A stretch of 64,000 bases of DNA from Cytobacillus massiliigabonensis (GTDB lineage Bacteria; Bacillota; Bacilli; Bacillales; Cytobacillaceae): assembly GCF_900199725.1 (NCBI RefSeq), contig NZ_LT904904.1, positions 1,765,932 through 1,829,931 on the forward strand, in the 5' to 3' direction. Every line of letters begins with the position of its first letter. Position 1 is the first letter of the stretch. The notes beneath the pieces were generated by a model, which ran no database searches, was not told where the DNA came from, and saw nothing but the letters and a program-made list of their open reading frames with translations. The position numbers and the translations under genes were made by a program. Positions 38,608 to 47,767 of the stretch are shown here, one piece after another.

Positions 38608-38655
38608 TTACGAGGAGCTTATCGCATTTCAATTTGCAGAGGAGGGAATCTAATC

Positions 38656-39207
38656 ATGTCAGCCCCTGTATCTGTCAACGAGAAAAAAGATTTTATTCGC
38701 TGGTTTCTCAATCATTATCAGTTAAAAAGGCGAGAATGCGTATGGATATTAAATTATTTAATGAGCCATGATCAACTAATGGAAAAGGTTCATTTTGTTG
38801 AACAAGCGCAATATTGCCCAAAGGGTTTAGTAATGTCTACTCATTGTGTGGAAGAAGTCCCATTTCGTTTTTATAAGGAAAATGTCATGACTACAGACGC
38901 AGAGAAATCATTCCATGATATTAGACTAAACCGGGAGGAAGAAATCTTTATACAATTAAATTTTCATGCATCAAACAAAACACATCAGTATGCAGCGGTG
39001 CTGGAAGAAAATCCGTTCATGCCAAAGAAACTTCGAATAAATGAAAAGGATCGGCTGATTGCGGAACGTTTCTTAGAAAACTGTATAGAAAGATTTCAAA
39101 AGGATCATCTCTTGAAAAAAATTGATGAAGCACTTGATAATCATGATGAACAGACTTTTTTACTGCTAACAGAAAAATTAATAAAGCTTAATAAAGATAT
39201 TCATTAG
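38656..39207 (+). CDS. ypiB: UPF0302 protein YpiB (ReoY)
   Basis: The 183-aa protein has the UPF0302 domain (about 5-120) with [19 protein letters not shown]. Its Listeria orthologue ReoY assists ClpCP-dependent degradation of MurA, so it influences the first committed step of peptidoglycan synthesis. GGAGGGAATC precedes the ATG. Confidence 0.88.
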   Translation: MSAPVSVNEKKDFIRWFLNHYQLKRRECVWILNYLMSHDQLMEKVHFVEQAQYCPKGLVMSTHCVEEVPFRFYKENVMTTDAEKSFHDIRLNREEEIFIQLNFHASNKTHQYAAVLEENPFMPKKLRINEKDRLIAERFLENCIERFQKDHLLKKIDEALDNHDEQTFLLLTEKLIKLNKDIH

Positions 39208-39238
39208 CTTGCCATACTGGCAGGCTTTTATTTTTTTG
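39205..39238 (+). terminator. Terminator after ypiB
   Basis: AGCTTGCCA pairs with TGGCAGGCT (one G-U) around TAC, followed by TTTATTTTTTT. Confidence 0.85.
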
Positions 39239-39372
39239 CTTTGTAAGTGTGCTAAACTTCCTTTTAGTAACTGGATTATAGTGATATGATAATGAGGAAA
39301 GCTGGCAGCAGCTATTGATTATTGAATGCAATTCTATTGTTTTGGACAAATATAAGATATGGAGTGAAATGG

Positions 39373-39834
39373 ATGAAGTGGATTTCCCAGGATATTGATA
39401 TGTACATAAAATCAAAAGAATATGTAGACACAGCAGTTCTTCCTTTGTTTCCGGTATCATTAGGAGATGACATAAAGCAAACTGCAGCGATGTCGGAGTT
39501 TATATCTTTATTGAGCATTCAGCTTGAAAGACAGTTCAGAGGGAGATTAGTTATGCTTCCAGGCTATTCATATTTAAAATCATTCCCTGAGGATAAGCTT
39601 ATAAGCGATGTGAAATTATGGGAAACGGAACTATTAGAAAAAGGGTTTAAACACGTATTCTGCTTAACATCTGATAGCAGCTGGAAAGCAAATGAAAATC
39701 AAATCACGAGCGGTTTGATTTGGCTCCCTTCGCTTCCGCTAGAGCATATGGATGAGCAGTATAAAACTACTATTCTTGACGATCAAGTAAAGCAGCTGCT
39801 CCAATTGTTTCTGCAAAAGTGGGCATCAGCTTAA
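39373..39834 (+). CDS. ypiF: YpiF, DUF2487 protein
   Basis: The 153-aa soluble protein sits before qcrA as in B. subtilis. No catalytic motif is apparent. The ATG at 39373 is eight bases after GGAG; the frame runs up to 39322 without a ribosome-binding site. Function unknown. Confidence 0.78.
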   Translation: MKWISQDIDMYIKSKEYVDTAVLPLFPVSLGDDIKQTAAMSEFISLLSIQLERQFRGRLVMLPGYSYLKSFPEDKLISDVKLWETELLEKGFKHVFCLTSDSSWKANENQITSGLIWLPSLPLEHMDEQYKTTILDDQVKQLLQLFLQKWASA

Positions 39835-39860
39835 GTCAAGTGGCAATTTTAGTCACACAG

Positions 39861-39888
39861 TTGACATGTTTTCGTCAAAGGATATATT
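39861..39888 (+). promoter_or_regulatory. Probable sigma-A promoter of qcrABC
   Basis: TTGACA and TATATT are separated by 16 bases, about 100 bases before qcrA. The -35 box is part of an inverted repeat TTGAC-N8-GTCAA (39861-39878), a possible operator. Confidence 0.55.
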
Positions 39889-39988
39889 GACCTTATATTA
39901 AGATTGATATATCATTGTTATGTCCTAGTTTTATATTGTGTTGAATTTTGTCCGTTGGACTTAACTTCATAATAGAGGGGGGAAAGGT

Positions 39989-40495
39989 ATGAGCAAAAAT
40001 CGTGTTTCAAGACGTCAATTCCTAAGCTATACACTAACTGGTGTAGGCGGTTTCATGGCTGCTGGAATGTTAATGCCAATGGTTCGTTTTGCAATTGATC
40101 CAGTATTGCAGGCAAAAGCTGGCGGTAATTACATTCCGACTCCGCAAAAGGTTGCTGATATTACAGAAGTGCCAACTCGTGTTGACTTTACATTCGAACA
40201 GCAGGATGCATGGTACAATTCTGAAGAAACTGGAACTGCGTGGGTTTATAAGGACGACAAAGGAGAAATTGTCGCACTTTCACCTGTTTGTAAGCATTTA
40301 GGGTGTGTGGTTAACTGGGAAGGAGATAAATCCAAACCTGACCATTTCTACTGCCCGTGTCATGGAGGACTTTATACGAAAGATGGTACAAACGTTCCAG
40401 GTACACCACCTATTGCACCACTTGATGTATATCCTTACATTGAAAAAGATGGTTACCTGCACTTAGGTAAAGCAGAGCCAAAGAAGGGGGCGTAA
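39989..40495 (+). CDS. qcrA: Menaquinol:cytochrome c reductase, Rieske iron-sulfur subunit
   Basis: The 168-aa protein has a Tat-type N-terminus (SRRQFLSY, residues 7-14) followed by a membrane anchor, and a C-terminal Rieske domain with CKHLGC and CPCHGG, the two [2Fe-2S] ligand boxes. It transfers electrons from menaquinol to the cytochrome c part of the complex. GAGGGGGGAAAGG precedes the ATG. Confidence 0.96.
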   Translation: MSKNRVSRRQFLSYTLTGVGGFMAAGMLMPMVRFAIDPVLQAKAGGNYIPTPQKVADITEVPTRVDFTFEQQDAWYNSEETGTAWVYKDDKGEIVALSPVCKHLGCVVNWEGDKSKPDHFYCPCHGGLYTKDGTNVPGTPPIAPLDVYPYIEKDGYLHLGKAEPKKGA

Positions 40496-40498
40496 TCC

Positions 40499-41173
40499 TT
40501 GTTAAATAAAATTTATGACTGGGTGGACGAGCGTTTAGATATTACGCCTTTATGGCGCGATATTGCAGATCATGAAGTGCCTGAGCATGTAAACCCTGCC
40601 CATCACTTTTCTGCTTTCGTTTATTGCTTCGGCGGATTAACATTCTTTGTTACCGTTATTCAAATCTTATCTGGAATGTTCCTAACCATGTATTATGTTC
40701 CAGATATTAAAAATGCATGGGAGTCCGTGTATTACTTGCAAAACCATGTGGCATTTGGACAAATTGTCCGCGGAATGCATCACTGGGGTGCTAGTTTAGT
40801 CATCGTAATGATGTTCTTACATACGTTACGCGTATTCTTCCAAGGTGCTTACAAGAAACCGCGTGAATTGAACTGGGTTGTCGGTGTATTGATTTTCTTC
40901 GTTATGCTGGCTCTTGGTTTAACAGGCTACTTACTGCCTTGGGATATGAAAGCATTATTTGCAACAAAAGTTACAATGCAAATTATTGAATCTGTTCCGT
41001 TAATTGGGGTATATCTAAAAACCCTCATTGCTGGATCGCCGGATATCGTTGGAGCGCAAACCATTACTCGTTTCTTTGCGATTCACGTATTCTTCTTGCC
41101 AGCAGCATTGTTCGCATTAATGGCTGCTCACTTTGTAATGATTCGTAAACAAGGTATTTCAGGACCATTGTAA
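40499..41173 (+). CDS. qcrB: Menaquinol:cytochrome c reductase, cytochrome b subunit
   Basis: The 224-aa protein is the short b6-type cytochrome b with four membrane helices; haem-ligand histidines lie in GMHHWGAS and MFLHTLRV and later in the FFAIHVFFLP/AAHFVMI helix. The start is TTG, three bases after the qcrA stop, with AGAAGGGGG upstream. Confidence 0.95.
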   Translation: MLNKIYDWVDERLDITPLWRDIADHEVPEHVNPAHHFSAFVYCFGGLTFFVTVIQILSGMFLTMYYVPDIKNAWESVYYLQNHVAFGQIVRGMHHWGASLVIVMMFLHTLRVFFQGAYKKPRELNWVVGVLIFFVMLALGLTGYLLPWDMKALFATKVTMQIIESVPLIGVYLKTLIAGSPDIVGAQTITRFFAIHVFFLPAALFALMAAHFVMIRKQGISGPL

Positions 41174-41224
41174 GCTGATATGAGCAAAAAGAGGATTTTT
41201 AGATAAAGGAGGGGGAATCGCCCA

Positions 41225-41992
41225 ATGCATCGTGGTAAAGGTATGAAATTCGTAGGAGACTCTCGTGTTTCTGCTGAACGAAAACCGAACATTCCGAAAG
41301 ACTATTCGGAATACCCTGGCAAAACGGAAGCATTCTGGCCTAACTTCCTATTAAAAGAATGGATGATAGGTGCCGTTTTCCTAATCGGATTTTTATGTTT
41401 AACAATTGCACATGAGCCGCCGCTTGAAAAAATCGCGGATCCAAGTGATACAGCATATATTCCATTGCCAGACTGGTATTTCTTATTCTTATACCAACTT
41501 TTAAAGTATACTTACGCATCAGGTCCATTTAATATTGTAGGTGCCTTAATCATACCAGGTCTTGCTTTCGGAGCATTGCTGCTTGCACCATTTATCGACC
41601 GTGGACCAGAACGCCGTCCATCAAAGCGCCCATTAGCTACTGGATTTATGTTATTAGCAGTAGCTGCAATTACATTCTTAACTTGGCAGTCCGTAGCAAC
41701 CCATGACTGGGAAGCTGCAGCAAACCAAGGTAAAATTGTTGCTGAGGTTGAAATTGATAAAGAAGCAGAAGGCTACAAGATTATGGAAGCGAATACTTGC
41801 TTAACATGTCATGGTGGAGAACTTCAAGGAGGAGGAGGAGCACCTGCTCTTATTGACACTGGTCTAACTCCTGAAGAAATTAAAGAAATTGTTACCAACG
41901 GTAAAGGCGCAATGCCAGCTGGACTTTTCAAAGGTTCAGATGAAGAATTTGATAAATTGGCTGAGTATATCTCAGGAATCGTAAGTGAATAA
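41225..41992 (+). CDS. qcrC: Menaquinol:cytochrome c reductase, cytochrome b/c subunit
   Basis: The 255-aa protein is the Bacillus-type fusion: an N-terminal subunit IV-like part with three membrane helices (about 40-165, including LPDWYFLFLYQLLKY) and a C-terminal cytochrome c domain with the CLTCH haem-attachment motif at about residue 194 and a distal Met (MPAGLF). It starts MHRGKGMKFVGDSR as in B. subtilis. AGGAGGGGG precedes the ATG. Confidence 0.95.
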   Translation: MHRGKGMKFVGDSRVSAERKPNIPKDYSEYPGKTEAFWPNFLLKEWMIGAVFLIGFLCLTIAHEPPLEKIADPSDTAYIPLPDWYFLFLYQLLKYTYASGPFNIVGALIIPGLAFGALLLAPFIDRGPERRPSKRPLATGFMLLAVAAITFLTWQSVATHDWEAAANQGKIVAEVEIDKEAEGYKIMEANTCLTCHGGELQGGGGAPALIDTGLTPEEIKEIVTNGKGAMPAGLFKGSDEEFDKLAEYISGIVSE

Positions 41993-41996
41993 TCCT

Positions 41997-42030
41997 AAAG
42001 GCTGACGTTAATTCGTCAGCTTTTTTGTTT
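41997..42030 (+). terminator. Terminator after qcrC
   Basis: AAAGCTGACG pairs with CGTCAGCTTT around TTAATT, then a T run. Confidence 0.9.
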
Positions 42031-42102
42031 CGTGTGCATATAATGTACAGGCCTCTATGGTAAAATAATGAAGAAAAACATTGAATAGAGAAGAGGACAA
42101 TC

Positions 42103-42699
42103 ATGAAGTGGATTTATCCAGTTTTAGGGAATAAAGCAGTAATGTGGCTTCTTTTAGTTATCAATATTGCAGGGACCATTTACGGTTATATCTGGTATAA
42201 ATGGCAGCTTGTTGAAACACCTGCGATATTCTTGCCTTTTGTTCCAGATAGCCCAACTGCAAGCTTATTCTTTGTATTTGTATTAATCGCTTTTCTTTTA
42301 GGGAAAAATTGGCCGTTATTTGAAACGCTAGCCATTGTAACATTAATTAAATATGGCATCTGGGCTGTAGTGATGAATTTATTAGTATTTCAAGTGACTG
42401 GGGAGCTTGATTGGGTTGCGCTTATGCTGATATTTTCACATGGTGCGATGGCTGTACAGGGAATGCTTTATGCACCATTTTACCGTATAAAAACTTGGCA
42501 TCTTGTAGTTACAGGTATTTGGACGCTGCATAATGATGTGATTGATTATGTGTTTTTTATGCTTCCGCGCTATCCAATCTTAGACTTGTATACTCCACAA
42601 ATTGGGTATTTCACATTTTGGCTGAGTATTTTTTCTTTAGGGATCACGTACTTTTTGACGTTAAGAAAAAATCATTTTCAATTAGAAATTAAATATTAG
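42103..42699 (+). CDS. ypjA: Integral membrane protein YpjA (DUF1405)
   Basis: The 198-aa protein has five to six membrane segments and the conserved HNDVIDY motif of DUF1405 near residue 146. It is located after qcrC as in B. subtilis. AGAGAAGAGGAC precedes the ATG. Function unknown. Confidence 0.85.
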   Translation: MKWIYPVLGNKAVMWLLLVINIAGTIYGYIWYKWQLVETPAIFLPFVPDSPTASLFFVFVLIAFLLGKNWPLFETLAIVTLIKYGIWAVVMNLLVFQVTGELDWVALMLIFSHGAMAVQGMLYAPFYRIKTWHLVVTGIWTLHNDVIDYVFFMLPRYPILDLYTPQIGYFTFWLSIFSLGITYFLTLRKNHFQLEIKY

Positions 42700-42805
42700 C
42701 CAATACTAATAATAAAATCGAATTAAAACTATCGAAAATGGATTTCTGGTCTATCCTTGTCCAAACTCTCATACATATTTAATAGTAATTTGAGGGGGGA
42801 CAAGT

Positions 42806-43594
42806 ATGAAATCCAGAATAATGATTGCAATCATGATTTTTCTTCTATTGCCCATAACAGGATATGCAGAAGAAACCTCATCTATTGATAGATTGGATCA
42901 ATTATCGGATGAAGCGCTGCAAATGGTCAAGCTCCATCGATATGATGATGCCAAAAAGCTTCTAGATTACTTTTCAGATCAATTTTGTGCGACATCGGAA
43001 CAGGTAAGAATTTTGACTTCTGATGAGATGAGAATTGTTACTGTTTCTCATGATGAAGCGGTGCAAGCTACTGCTAATGCAACCATAAATCACAATGAGA
43101 AAATCAATCGTGTAACAAAGTTTAGGCTTGTTATGGATGCTATTACTTCTCAAAGTCAGCCATTATGGACAGAAATGGAAGCCCCGATTATGACTGTTTT
43201 TGGAGAAATGAAAGAGGCTGTATACAACGGAGATAAAGAACATTTTCAATCGAAATTTAATACTTTTTTGTCTTTATATGATGTTATTTATCCAAGCATG
43301 AAAATTAATGTTACAGGGGAGCGCATTCAAAGAATCGATACTCGTATTGATTATATTGATCGCTATCGCCCGCAAGTATTAGCTGATGAAGAAACTCAGA
43401 AGGAACTTGACGCATTGGAAGCGGACTTGCAGCTTTTATTTGATGAAATGTCTGATGATGAAGCGGATCCCTCTTTATGGTGGGTGATTATTTCAACTGG
43501 CAGTATTATTATACTTACATTATCTTATGTAGGATGGAGAAAGTATAAGGGTGACAGGCAAAAGGAAAAGAACCGTTCAAGAGGGCAAAAATAG
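42806..43594 (+). CDS. ypjB: Sporulation protein YpjB
   Basis: The 262-aa protein has a signal peptide (1-20, ending YAEE), a helical extracytoplasmic domain (about 25-215), one C-terminal membrane helix (about 224-243) and a basic cytoplasmic tail. GAGGGGGGAC precedes the ATG. The 100 bases before it hold no clear promoter that I can defend. Confidence 0.82.
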   Translation: MKSRIMIAIMIFLLLPITGYAEETSSIDRLDQLSDEALQMVKLHRYDDAKKLLDYFSDQFCATSEQVRILTSDEMRIVTVSHDEAVQATANATINHNEKINRVTKFRLVMDAITSQSQPLWTEMEAPIMTVFGEMKEAVYNGDKEHFQSKFNTFLSLYDVIYPSMKINVTGERIQRIDTRIDYIDRYRPQVLADEETQKELDALEADLQLLFDEMSDDEADPSLWWVIISTGSIIILTLSYVGWRKYKGDRQKEKNRSRGQK

Positions 43595-43663
43595 TGACAT
43601 CAAATTTCTGCAAGTGTAGAATATAAAAAAACAACTAGAATTAGCGGAAATGGGAGGTTAATT

Positions 43664-44344
43664 ATGGGTGGTTACCTTATTTACTTCGCTATCATCATAC
43701 TAGTGCCGATTTGGGCGCAGCTTAAAGTAAAGGGCTCCTATGCAAAGTACTCGAAAGTCTCATCCTCTTCCCATATGAGGGGTGCAGAAGTTGCGAGAAA
43801 GATTTTAGATGCAAATGGTTTATTCCACGTTGGAATAGAAGAAACAAGAGGTCATTTAACGGATCATTATGATCCCCGTTCAAAGACGGTCCGTCTTTCT
43901 TCAGCAAATTATCACGGTCATTCTGTTGCAGCTGCAGCAATAGCAGCTCATGAAGTTGGTCATGCGATCCAGGATCAGCAGGATTATTCATTTTTAAGAT
44001 TTCGCCATGCGCTTGTTCCTGTTGCGAATCTTGGATCTAATTTTTCTTGGATATTAATTATGATTGGATTTCTAGCAGGCTACAGCGGTTTTGTTTTATT
44101 AGGGATTATCTTTATGGCAGCTGCAGTTGTTTTTCAGCTAATTACCTTACCAGTCGAATTTAATGCATCCAATCGAGCGATGGATCAGGTAGTTTCTCTT
44201 GGGGTCATTCGAAATGATGAAGAAAGGGAGACTAGAAAAGTGCTAAATGCAGCCGCGCTCACTTATGTTGCTGCAGCAGCTGTTGCGGTGATGGAACTGC
44301 TGCGTTTAATTCTTATTTATACTGGAATGCAAAGAAATGATTAA
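43664..44344 (+). CDS. Membrane zinc metallopeptidase, YugP family
   Basis: The 226-aa protein has an N-terminal membrane helix, the zinc motif HEVGH at about residue 97 (AIAAHEVGHAIQDQ), two central membrane helices (about 120-165) and one C-terminal helix. B. subtilis yugP is elsewhere on the chromosome; here the gene is inserted between ypjB and ypjC. GGGAGG precedes the ATG. Substrate unknown. Confidence 0.87.
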   Translation: MGGYLIYFAIIILVPIWAQLKVKGSYAKYSKVSSSSHMRGAEVARKILDANGLFHVGIEETRGHLTDHYDPRSKTVRLSSANYHGHSVAAAAIAAHEVGHAIQDQQDYSFLRFRHALVPVANLGSNFSWILIMIGFLAGYSGFVLLGIIFMAAAVVFQLITLPVEFNASNRAMDQVVSLGVIRNDEERETRKVLNAAALTYVAAAAVAVMELLRLILIYTGMQRND

Positions 44345-44368
44345 AACCAGCCAAATGGCTGGTTTTGT
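44343..44368. terminator. Terminator between the yugP-like gene and ypjC
   Basis: AAAACCAGCC pairs perfectly with GGCTGGTTTT around AAAT. It starts at the stop codon of the plus-strand gene and may also stop ypjC transcripts from the other side. Confidence 0.85.
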
Positions 44369-44381
44369 TTTGTCTGCTATT

Positions 44382-44413
44382 TGTCGGGGCTGTACAGTCG
44401 CCTCCGCTTTTCG
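44382..44413. repeat. Fragment of interspersed repeat family 1
   Basis: CTGTACAGTCGCCTCCGCTTTTCG resembles the 3' end of the family (compare ACAGTCGCCTT at the window end plus the CGCTTTTC end of other copies). Only about 30 bases are present. The match is given here by its blocks ACAGTCGCC and CCGCTTTTC. Confidence 0.45.
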
Positions 44414-44425
44414 ATTTTAATCAAA

Positions 44426-45298
44426 TTAATGTTCGAGTGGTTTTTTGTTTTCGTCTAATGTAAACCCTTCTCCAAGGACGTCATGAACAACACTAACTGA
44501 AACAAATGCGTGCGGGTCAACGGATGTAATGACATTCTTTAAGCGGACAATTTCATTTTTTCCAACGACACAGTAAAGGACTTCCCGTTCCTTTTTTGTA
44601 AAAGAACCGTGCCCTTTTAATACAGTAACCCCTCTTTCCATATCGTTCATAATCTTAGCAGCAATTTCATCATTGTGATCAGAAATGATCATTGCACCTC
44701 TGGCAGAATAGGCTCCTTCCTGCATGAAATCAATCACTCTTGCACCAACAAAAACGCAAACAAGTGTATACATGGCTTCTTGATAGGATAAGTAGAAAAT
44801 TAAAGAGAGGGTAATAACTACTGCATCAAACATAAACATCGTTTTCCCCATGCTTACCCCAGCAAATTTGTTTACTAATCGTGCAATAATATCAACCCCG
44901 CCAGTCGTGCCGCCGAAACGGAATATAATTCCTAGTCCAACCCCAATGAAAACCCCAGCAAATAATGCAGCTAAAGTTAAATCCTCGTTTAGAGGCATGT
45001 TAATTTGATAGCGCTGGAAGATCCATAAGAAGACTGAAACGCTGACTGTACCAATAATGGTGTACAAAAAGGCGTTCCGGCCTAGCAATTTCCAGCCAAT
45101 AAAGAAAAGTGGGATGTTTAAAATTAAGTTTGTATAGGAAGGATCCCACTTGAAAAGGAAGTACAAGAGTAAGGTAATCCCAGTAAATCCTCCTTCAGCT
45201 AAATTATTTTGCATATTAAAATGTACAATTCCAAATGAAAAAATGATTGATCCAAGAAGGATAAAAATAATATTTTTAAGTTTTAGCCCCATTTTCAC
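44426..45298 (-). CDS. ypjC: YitT-family membrane protein YpjC
   Basis: The 290-aa protein has five to six membrane helices in residues 8-185 (YitT/DUF161 part, with FRFGGTTGGVDIIA) and a C-terminal DUF2179 domain (about 200-280, GVTVLKGHGSFTKKER). The start is taken as GTG at 45298, six bases after GGAGG; the frame continues upstream to 45325 without a ribosome-binding site. It is transcribed opposite to all neighbours. Confidence 0.86.
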   Translation of the reverse strand: MKMGLKLKNIIFILLGSIIFSFGIVHFNMQNNLAEGGFTGITLLLYFLFKWDPSYTNLILNIPLFFIGWKLLGRNAFLYTIIGTVSVSVFLWIFQRYQINMPLNEDLTLAALFAGVFIGVGLGIIFRFGGTTGGVDIIARLVNKFAGVSMGKTMFMFDAVVITLSLIFYLSYQEAMYTLVCVFVGARVIDFMQEGAYSARGAMIISDHNDEIAAKIMNDMERGVTVLKGHGSFTKKEREVLYCVVGKNEIVRLKNVITSVDPHAFVSVSVVHDVLGEGFTLDENKKPLEH

Positions 45299-45480
45299 AT
45301 AAAACCTCCACTGCCAAAATTTCACTTAGATAATTGTGCATGTTATCTAATAGGAAAGTCAAGTTTATCCATTAAAGGATTTAAGCGAGGGCAAAAATGT
45401 TTGTAAAAGAACCGTTGATTAGCTAACATGAAAGTAGGTAATTGAATCATTCCAAAGCAATAAAATGGAGAGTGGAAAAA

Positions 45481-45810
45481 TTGTCAGAAAAAACGATGAA
45501 AGAGCTTCAAACAGAAGTCGATGAATACATTGGCCAATTTAAAGAGGGGTATTTCAGCCCGCTGGCGATGCTGGCAAGAATGACTGAGGAGCTTGGAGAG
45601 CTTGCTAGAGAGATTAATCACCAATACGGTGAGAAACCAAAGAAATCGACTGAAAAAGACAAAGCAATTGAAGAAGAGATGGGTGATATGCTGTTTGTGC
45701 TCATTTGCCTTGCAAATTCTTTAAATATTGATTTAGAAAAAGCTCATGATCTGGTTATGAACAAATTTACTACCCGTGATAAGGATCGATGGACGAGAAT
45801 TAAAGAATAG
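45481..45810 (+). CDS. ypjD: MazG-like nucleotide pyrophosphohydrolase YpjD
   Basis: The 109-aa protein has the MazG motif [14 protein letters not shown] (EExxE) and [16 protein letters not shown] (ExxD), which bind magnesium for NTP pyrophosphate hydrolysis. The TTG at 45481 is chosen by alignment (SEKTMKELQ) and by GGAGAGTGG upstream. It opens the ypjD-to-birA operon, with gaps of only a few bases between genes. Confidence 0.88.
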   Translation: MSEKTMKELQTEVDEYIGQFKEGYFSPLAMLARMTEELGELAREINHQYGEKPKKSTEKDKAIEEEMGDMLFVLICLANSLNIDLEKAHDLVMNKFTTRDKDRWTRIKE

Positions 45811-45823
45811 AGGGGAAATACAG

Positions 45824-46624
45824 ATGAGAGATATAAGGATTGTTATAGCTGGACCTCGAGGAAGGATGGGAAGAGAAGCAGTCAAGCTTGTTCAGCAAAC
45901 CGACTATTTTCACTTAACTGCAGTTGTTGATTATAAAAATGATGGTGGACTTTTGAGTGATTTTGAAGGCTTTCCAGGTTTGGATATTCCTGTTTATTCG
46001 AAAATAGAAGAATGCTTTCAAAAGGCAAAGGCTGATGTGCTTATAGACTTAACGACACCCGAATTTGGGATGAAGCATACAATTACAGCACTATCATACG
46101 GAGTAAGACCAGTAGTTGGAACAACAGGATTTACTAAAGGGAATCTAGATGAGCTTGAAGACATTTGTAAGGAAAAGGGTCTTGGCTGTATAATCGCCCC
46201 TAATTTTGCCATTGGAGCTGTCCTTATGATGAAATTCTCTCAAATGGCGAGCAAATATTTTAATGATGTGGAAATTATTGAATTGCATCACGATGAAAAG
46301 CTGGATGCCCCTTCAGGAACTGCTGTGAAAACAGCTGAAATGATTTCGGAGCTTAGAGAGGCCAAGCAGCAGGGACATCCAAATGAAAAGGAAACAATTG
46401 CTGGTGCAAGAGGTGCCGATTATGAGGGCATACGTATTCATTCCGTTCGATTGCCTGGGTTAATTGCCCATCAGCAAGTGATGTTTGGAGAGACTGGACA
46501 GACACTTACGATTCGTCACGACTCATATAACCGTGCATCATTCATGTCTGGAGTAAAGCTGGCTGTGGAGACAGTAATGAAAATAGATACGCTCATATAT
46601 GGGCTAGAAAACATAATAGAATGA
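45824..46624 (+). CDS. dapB: 4-hydroxy-tetrahydrodipicolinate reductase
   Basis: NAD(P)H-dependent step of the lysine/diaminopimelate pathway, supplying both cell-wall DAP and spore dipicolinate. The 266-aa protein has the Rossmann motif GPRGRMG (residues 8-14), VGTTGFT, and the signature [24 protein letters not shown] precedes the ATG. Confidence 0.95.
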   Translation: MRDIRIVIAGPRGRMGREAVKLVQQTDYFHLTAVVDYKNDGGLLSDFEGFPGLDIPVYSKIEECFQKAKADVLIDLTTPEFGMKHTITALSYGVRPVVGTTGFTKGNLDELEDICKEKGLGCIIAPNFAIGAVLMMKFSQMASKYFNDVEIIELHHDEKLDAPSGTAVKTAEMISELREAKQQGHPNEKETIAGARGADYEGIRIHSVRLPGLIAHQQVMFGETGQTLTIRHDSYNRASFMSGVKLAVETVMKIDTLIYGLENIIE

Positions 46625-46638
46625 TGGAGGGCAAAACG

Positions 46639-47070
46639 ATGAATATTGCTTTAATTGCTCATGATAAGAAAAAGGACCATCTCGTCAGCTTTGCTACTGC
46701 GTATAAAGATATATTGTCTGAGCATCATCTTTTTGCGACAGGAACGACTGGTTTAAGGATTATGAATGAAGCTGGTCTAAATGTCCATCGCTTTCAATCC
46801 GGTCCGTATGGAGGCGACCAGGAAATAGGTGCAATGGTAGCGAATAATAAGATGGATATTGTTATTTTTTTCCGAGATCCTTTAACAGCCCAGCCGCATG
46901 ATCCTGATATTAGTGCGCTAATTCGGTTATGTGATGTATATTCTGTCCCGCTTGCGACAAATCTTGGAACAGCAGAGATACTAATTAAAGGACTGGAACG
47001 TGGAGATTTAGCTTGGAGAACGATTGTGAATGGAAGAAGCGGTGAAATAAATGGAGCAGATCAAACTTGA
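46639..47070 (+). CDS. mgsA: Methylglyoxal synthase
   Basis: Converts dihydroxyacetone phosphate to methylglyoxal. The 143-aa protein has HDKKKDHL, the phosphate-binding ATGTTGLRI, and [17 protein letters not shown] precedes the ATG; an in-frame start at 46621 overlaps the dapB end. It overlaps bshB1 by 20 bases. Confidence 0.95.
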   Translation: MNIALIAHDKKKDHLVSFATAYKDILSEHHLFATGTTGLRIMNEAGLNVHRFQSGPYGGDQEIGAMVANNKMDIVIFFRDPLTAQPHDPDISALIRLCDVYSVPLATNLGTAEILIKGLERGDLAWRTIVNGRSGEINGADQT

Positions 47071-47767
47071 TATACTTGCATTTGGAGCCCACGCAGATGA
47101 TGTTGAAATAGGGATGGGTGGTTCCATTGCGAAATATGCAGAGAATGGAAAGAAAATTGGCATTTGCGATTTAACAAAAGCGGAGCTGTCCTCAAATGGA
47201 ACGGTTGAAATTAGGCAAATGGAAGCAAAAGAGGCAGCTGGTATTCTAGGTGTTCTTACTAGAGACACACTTGATTTACCTGACAGGGGGCTTTTTCATA
47301 ATCAGGAATACATAAGAAAAGCTGTTCATGTGATTCGTAAATATCGGCCGGCACTCGTGTTTGCCCCATATTATAAGGATCGTCATCCAGATCATGGCGG
47401 CTGTGCCCGCTTAGTAGAGGAGGCAGTATTCTCTGCAGGTATAAAAAACTATTTTTCAGAAGAAGAGCTTCCCCCTCATAAGGTACAAAATCTATTCTTT
47501 TATATGATCAATGGTTTTCATGAACCAGATTTTGTTGTTGATATATCTTCTTATATGGATAAGAAGATAGCTAGCCTGCAAGCGTATAAAAGCCAATTTA
47601 CAAAAACAGCCCAATCTTTTAATACCCCATTAGTAAACGGCTACGTTGAAATGATTCAGGCTAGAGAAAGACTATTTGGCAATCAGGCAGGCATTACATA
47701 TGCGGAAGGTTTCAAACGAATGAAACCGCTAATTATGAATTATGATTTATTTGGAGAAGAACAATGA
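47051..47767 (+). CDS. bshB1: Bacillithiol biosynthesis deacetylase BshB1
   Basis: Removes the acetyl group from GlcNAc-malate, second step of bacillithiol synthesis. The 238-aa LmbE/PIG-L-type protein has the zinc motif AHADDVE (residues 11-17) and HPDHG at about 115. It overlaps mgsA at its start and bshA at its end (ATGA). Confidence 0.95.
   Translation: MEQIKLDILAFGAHADDVEIGMGGSIAKYAENGKKIGICDLTKAELSSNGTVEIRQMEAKEAAGILGVLTRDTLDLPDRGLFHNQEYIRKAVHVIRKYRPALVFAPYYKDRHPDHGGCARLVEEAVFSAGIKNYFSEEELPPHKVQNLFFYMINGFHEPDFVVDISSYMDKKIASLQAYKSQFTKTAQSFNTPLVNGYVEMIQARERLFGNQAGITYAEGFKRMKPLIMNYDLFGEEQ

Noticed and set aside
40089-40301. Second reading frame inside qcrA
   Set aside because: It is a frame shadow within a gene with clear Rieske motifs.
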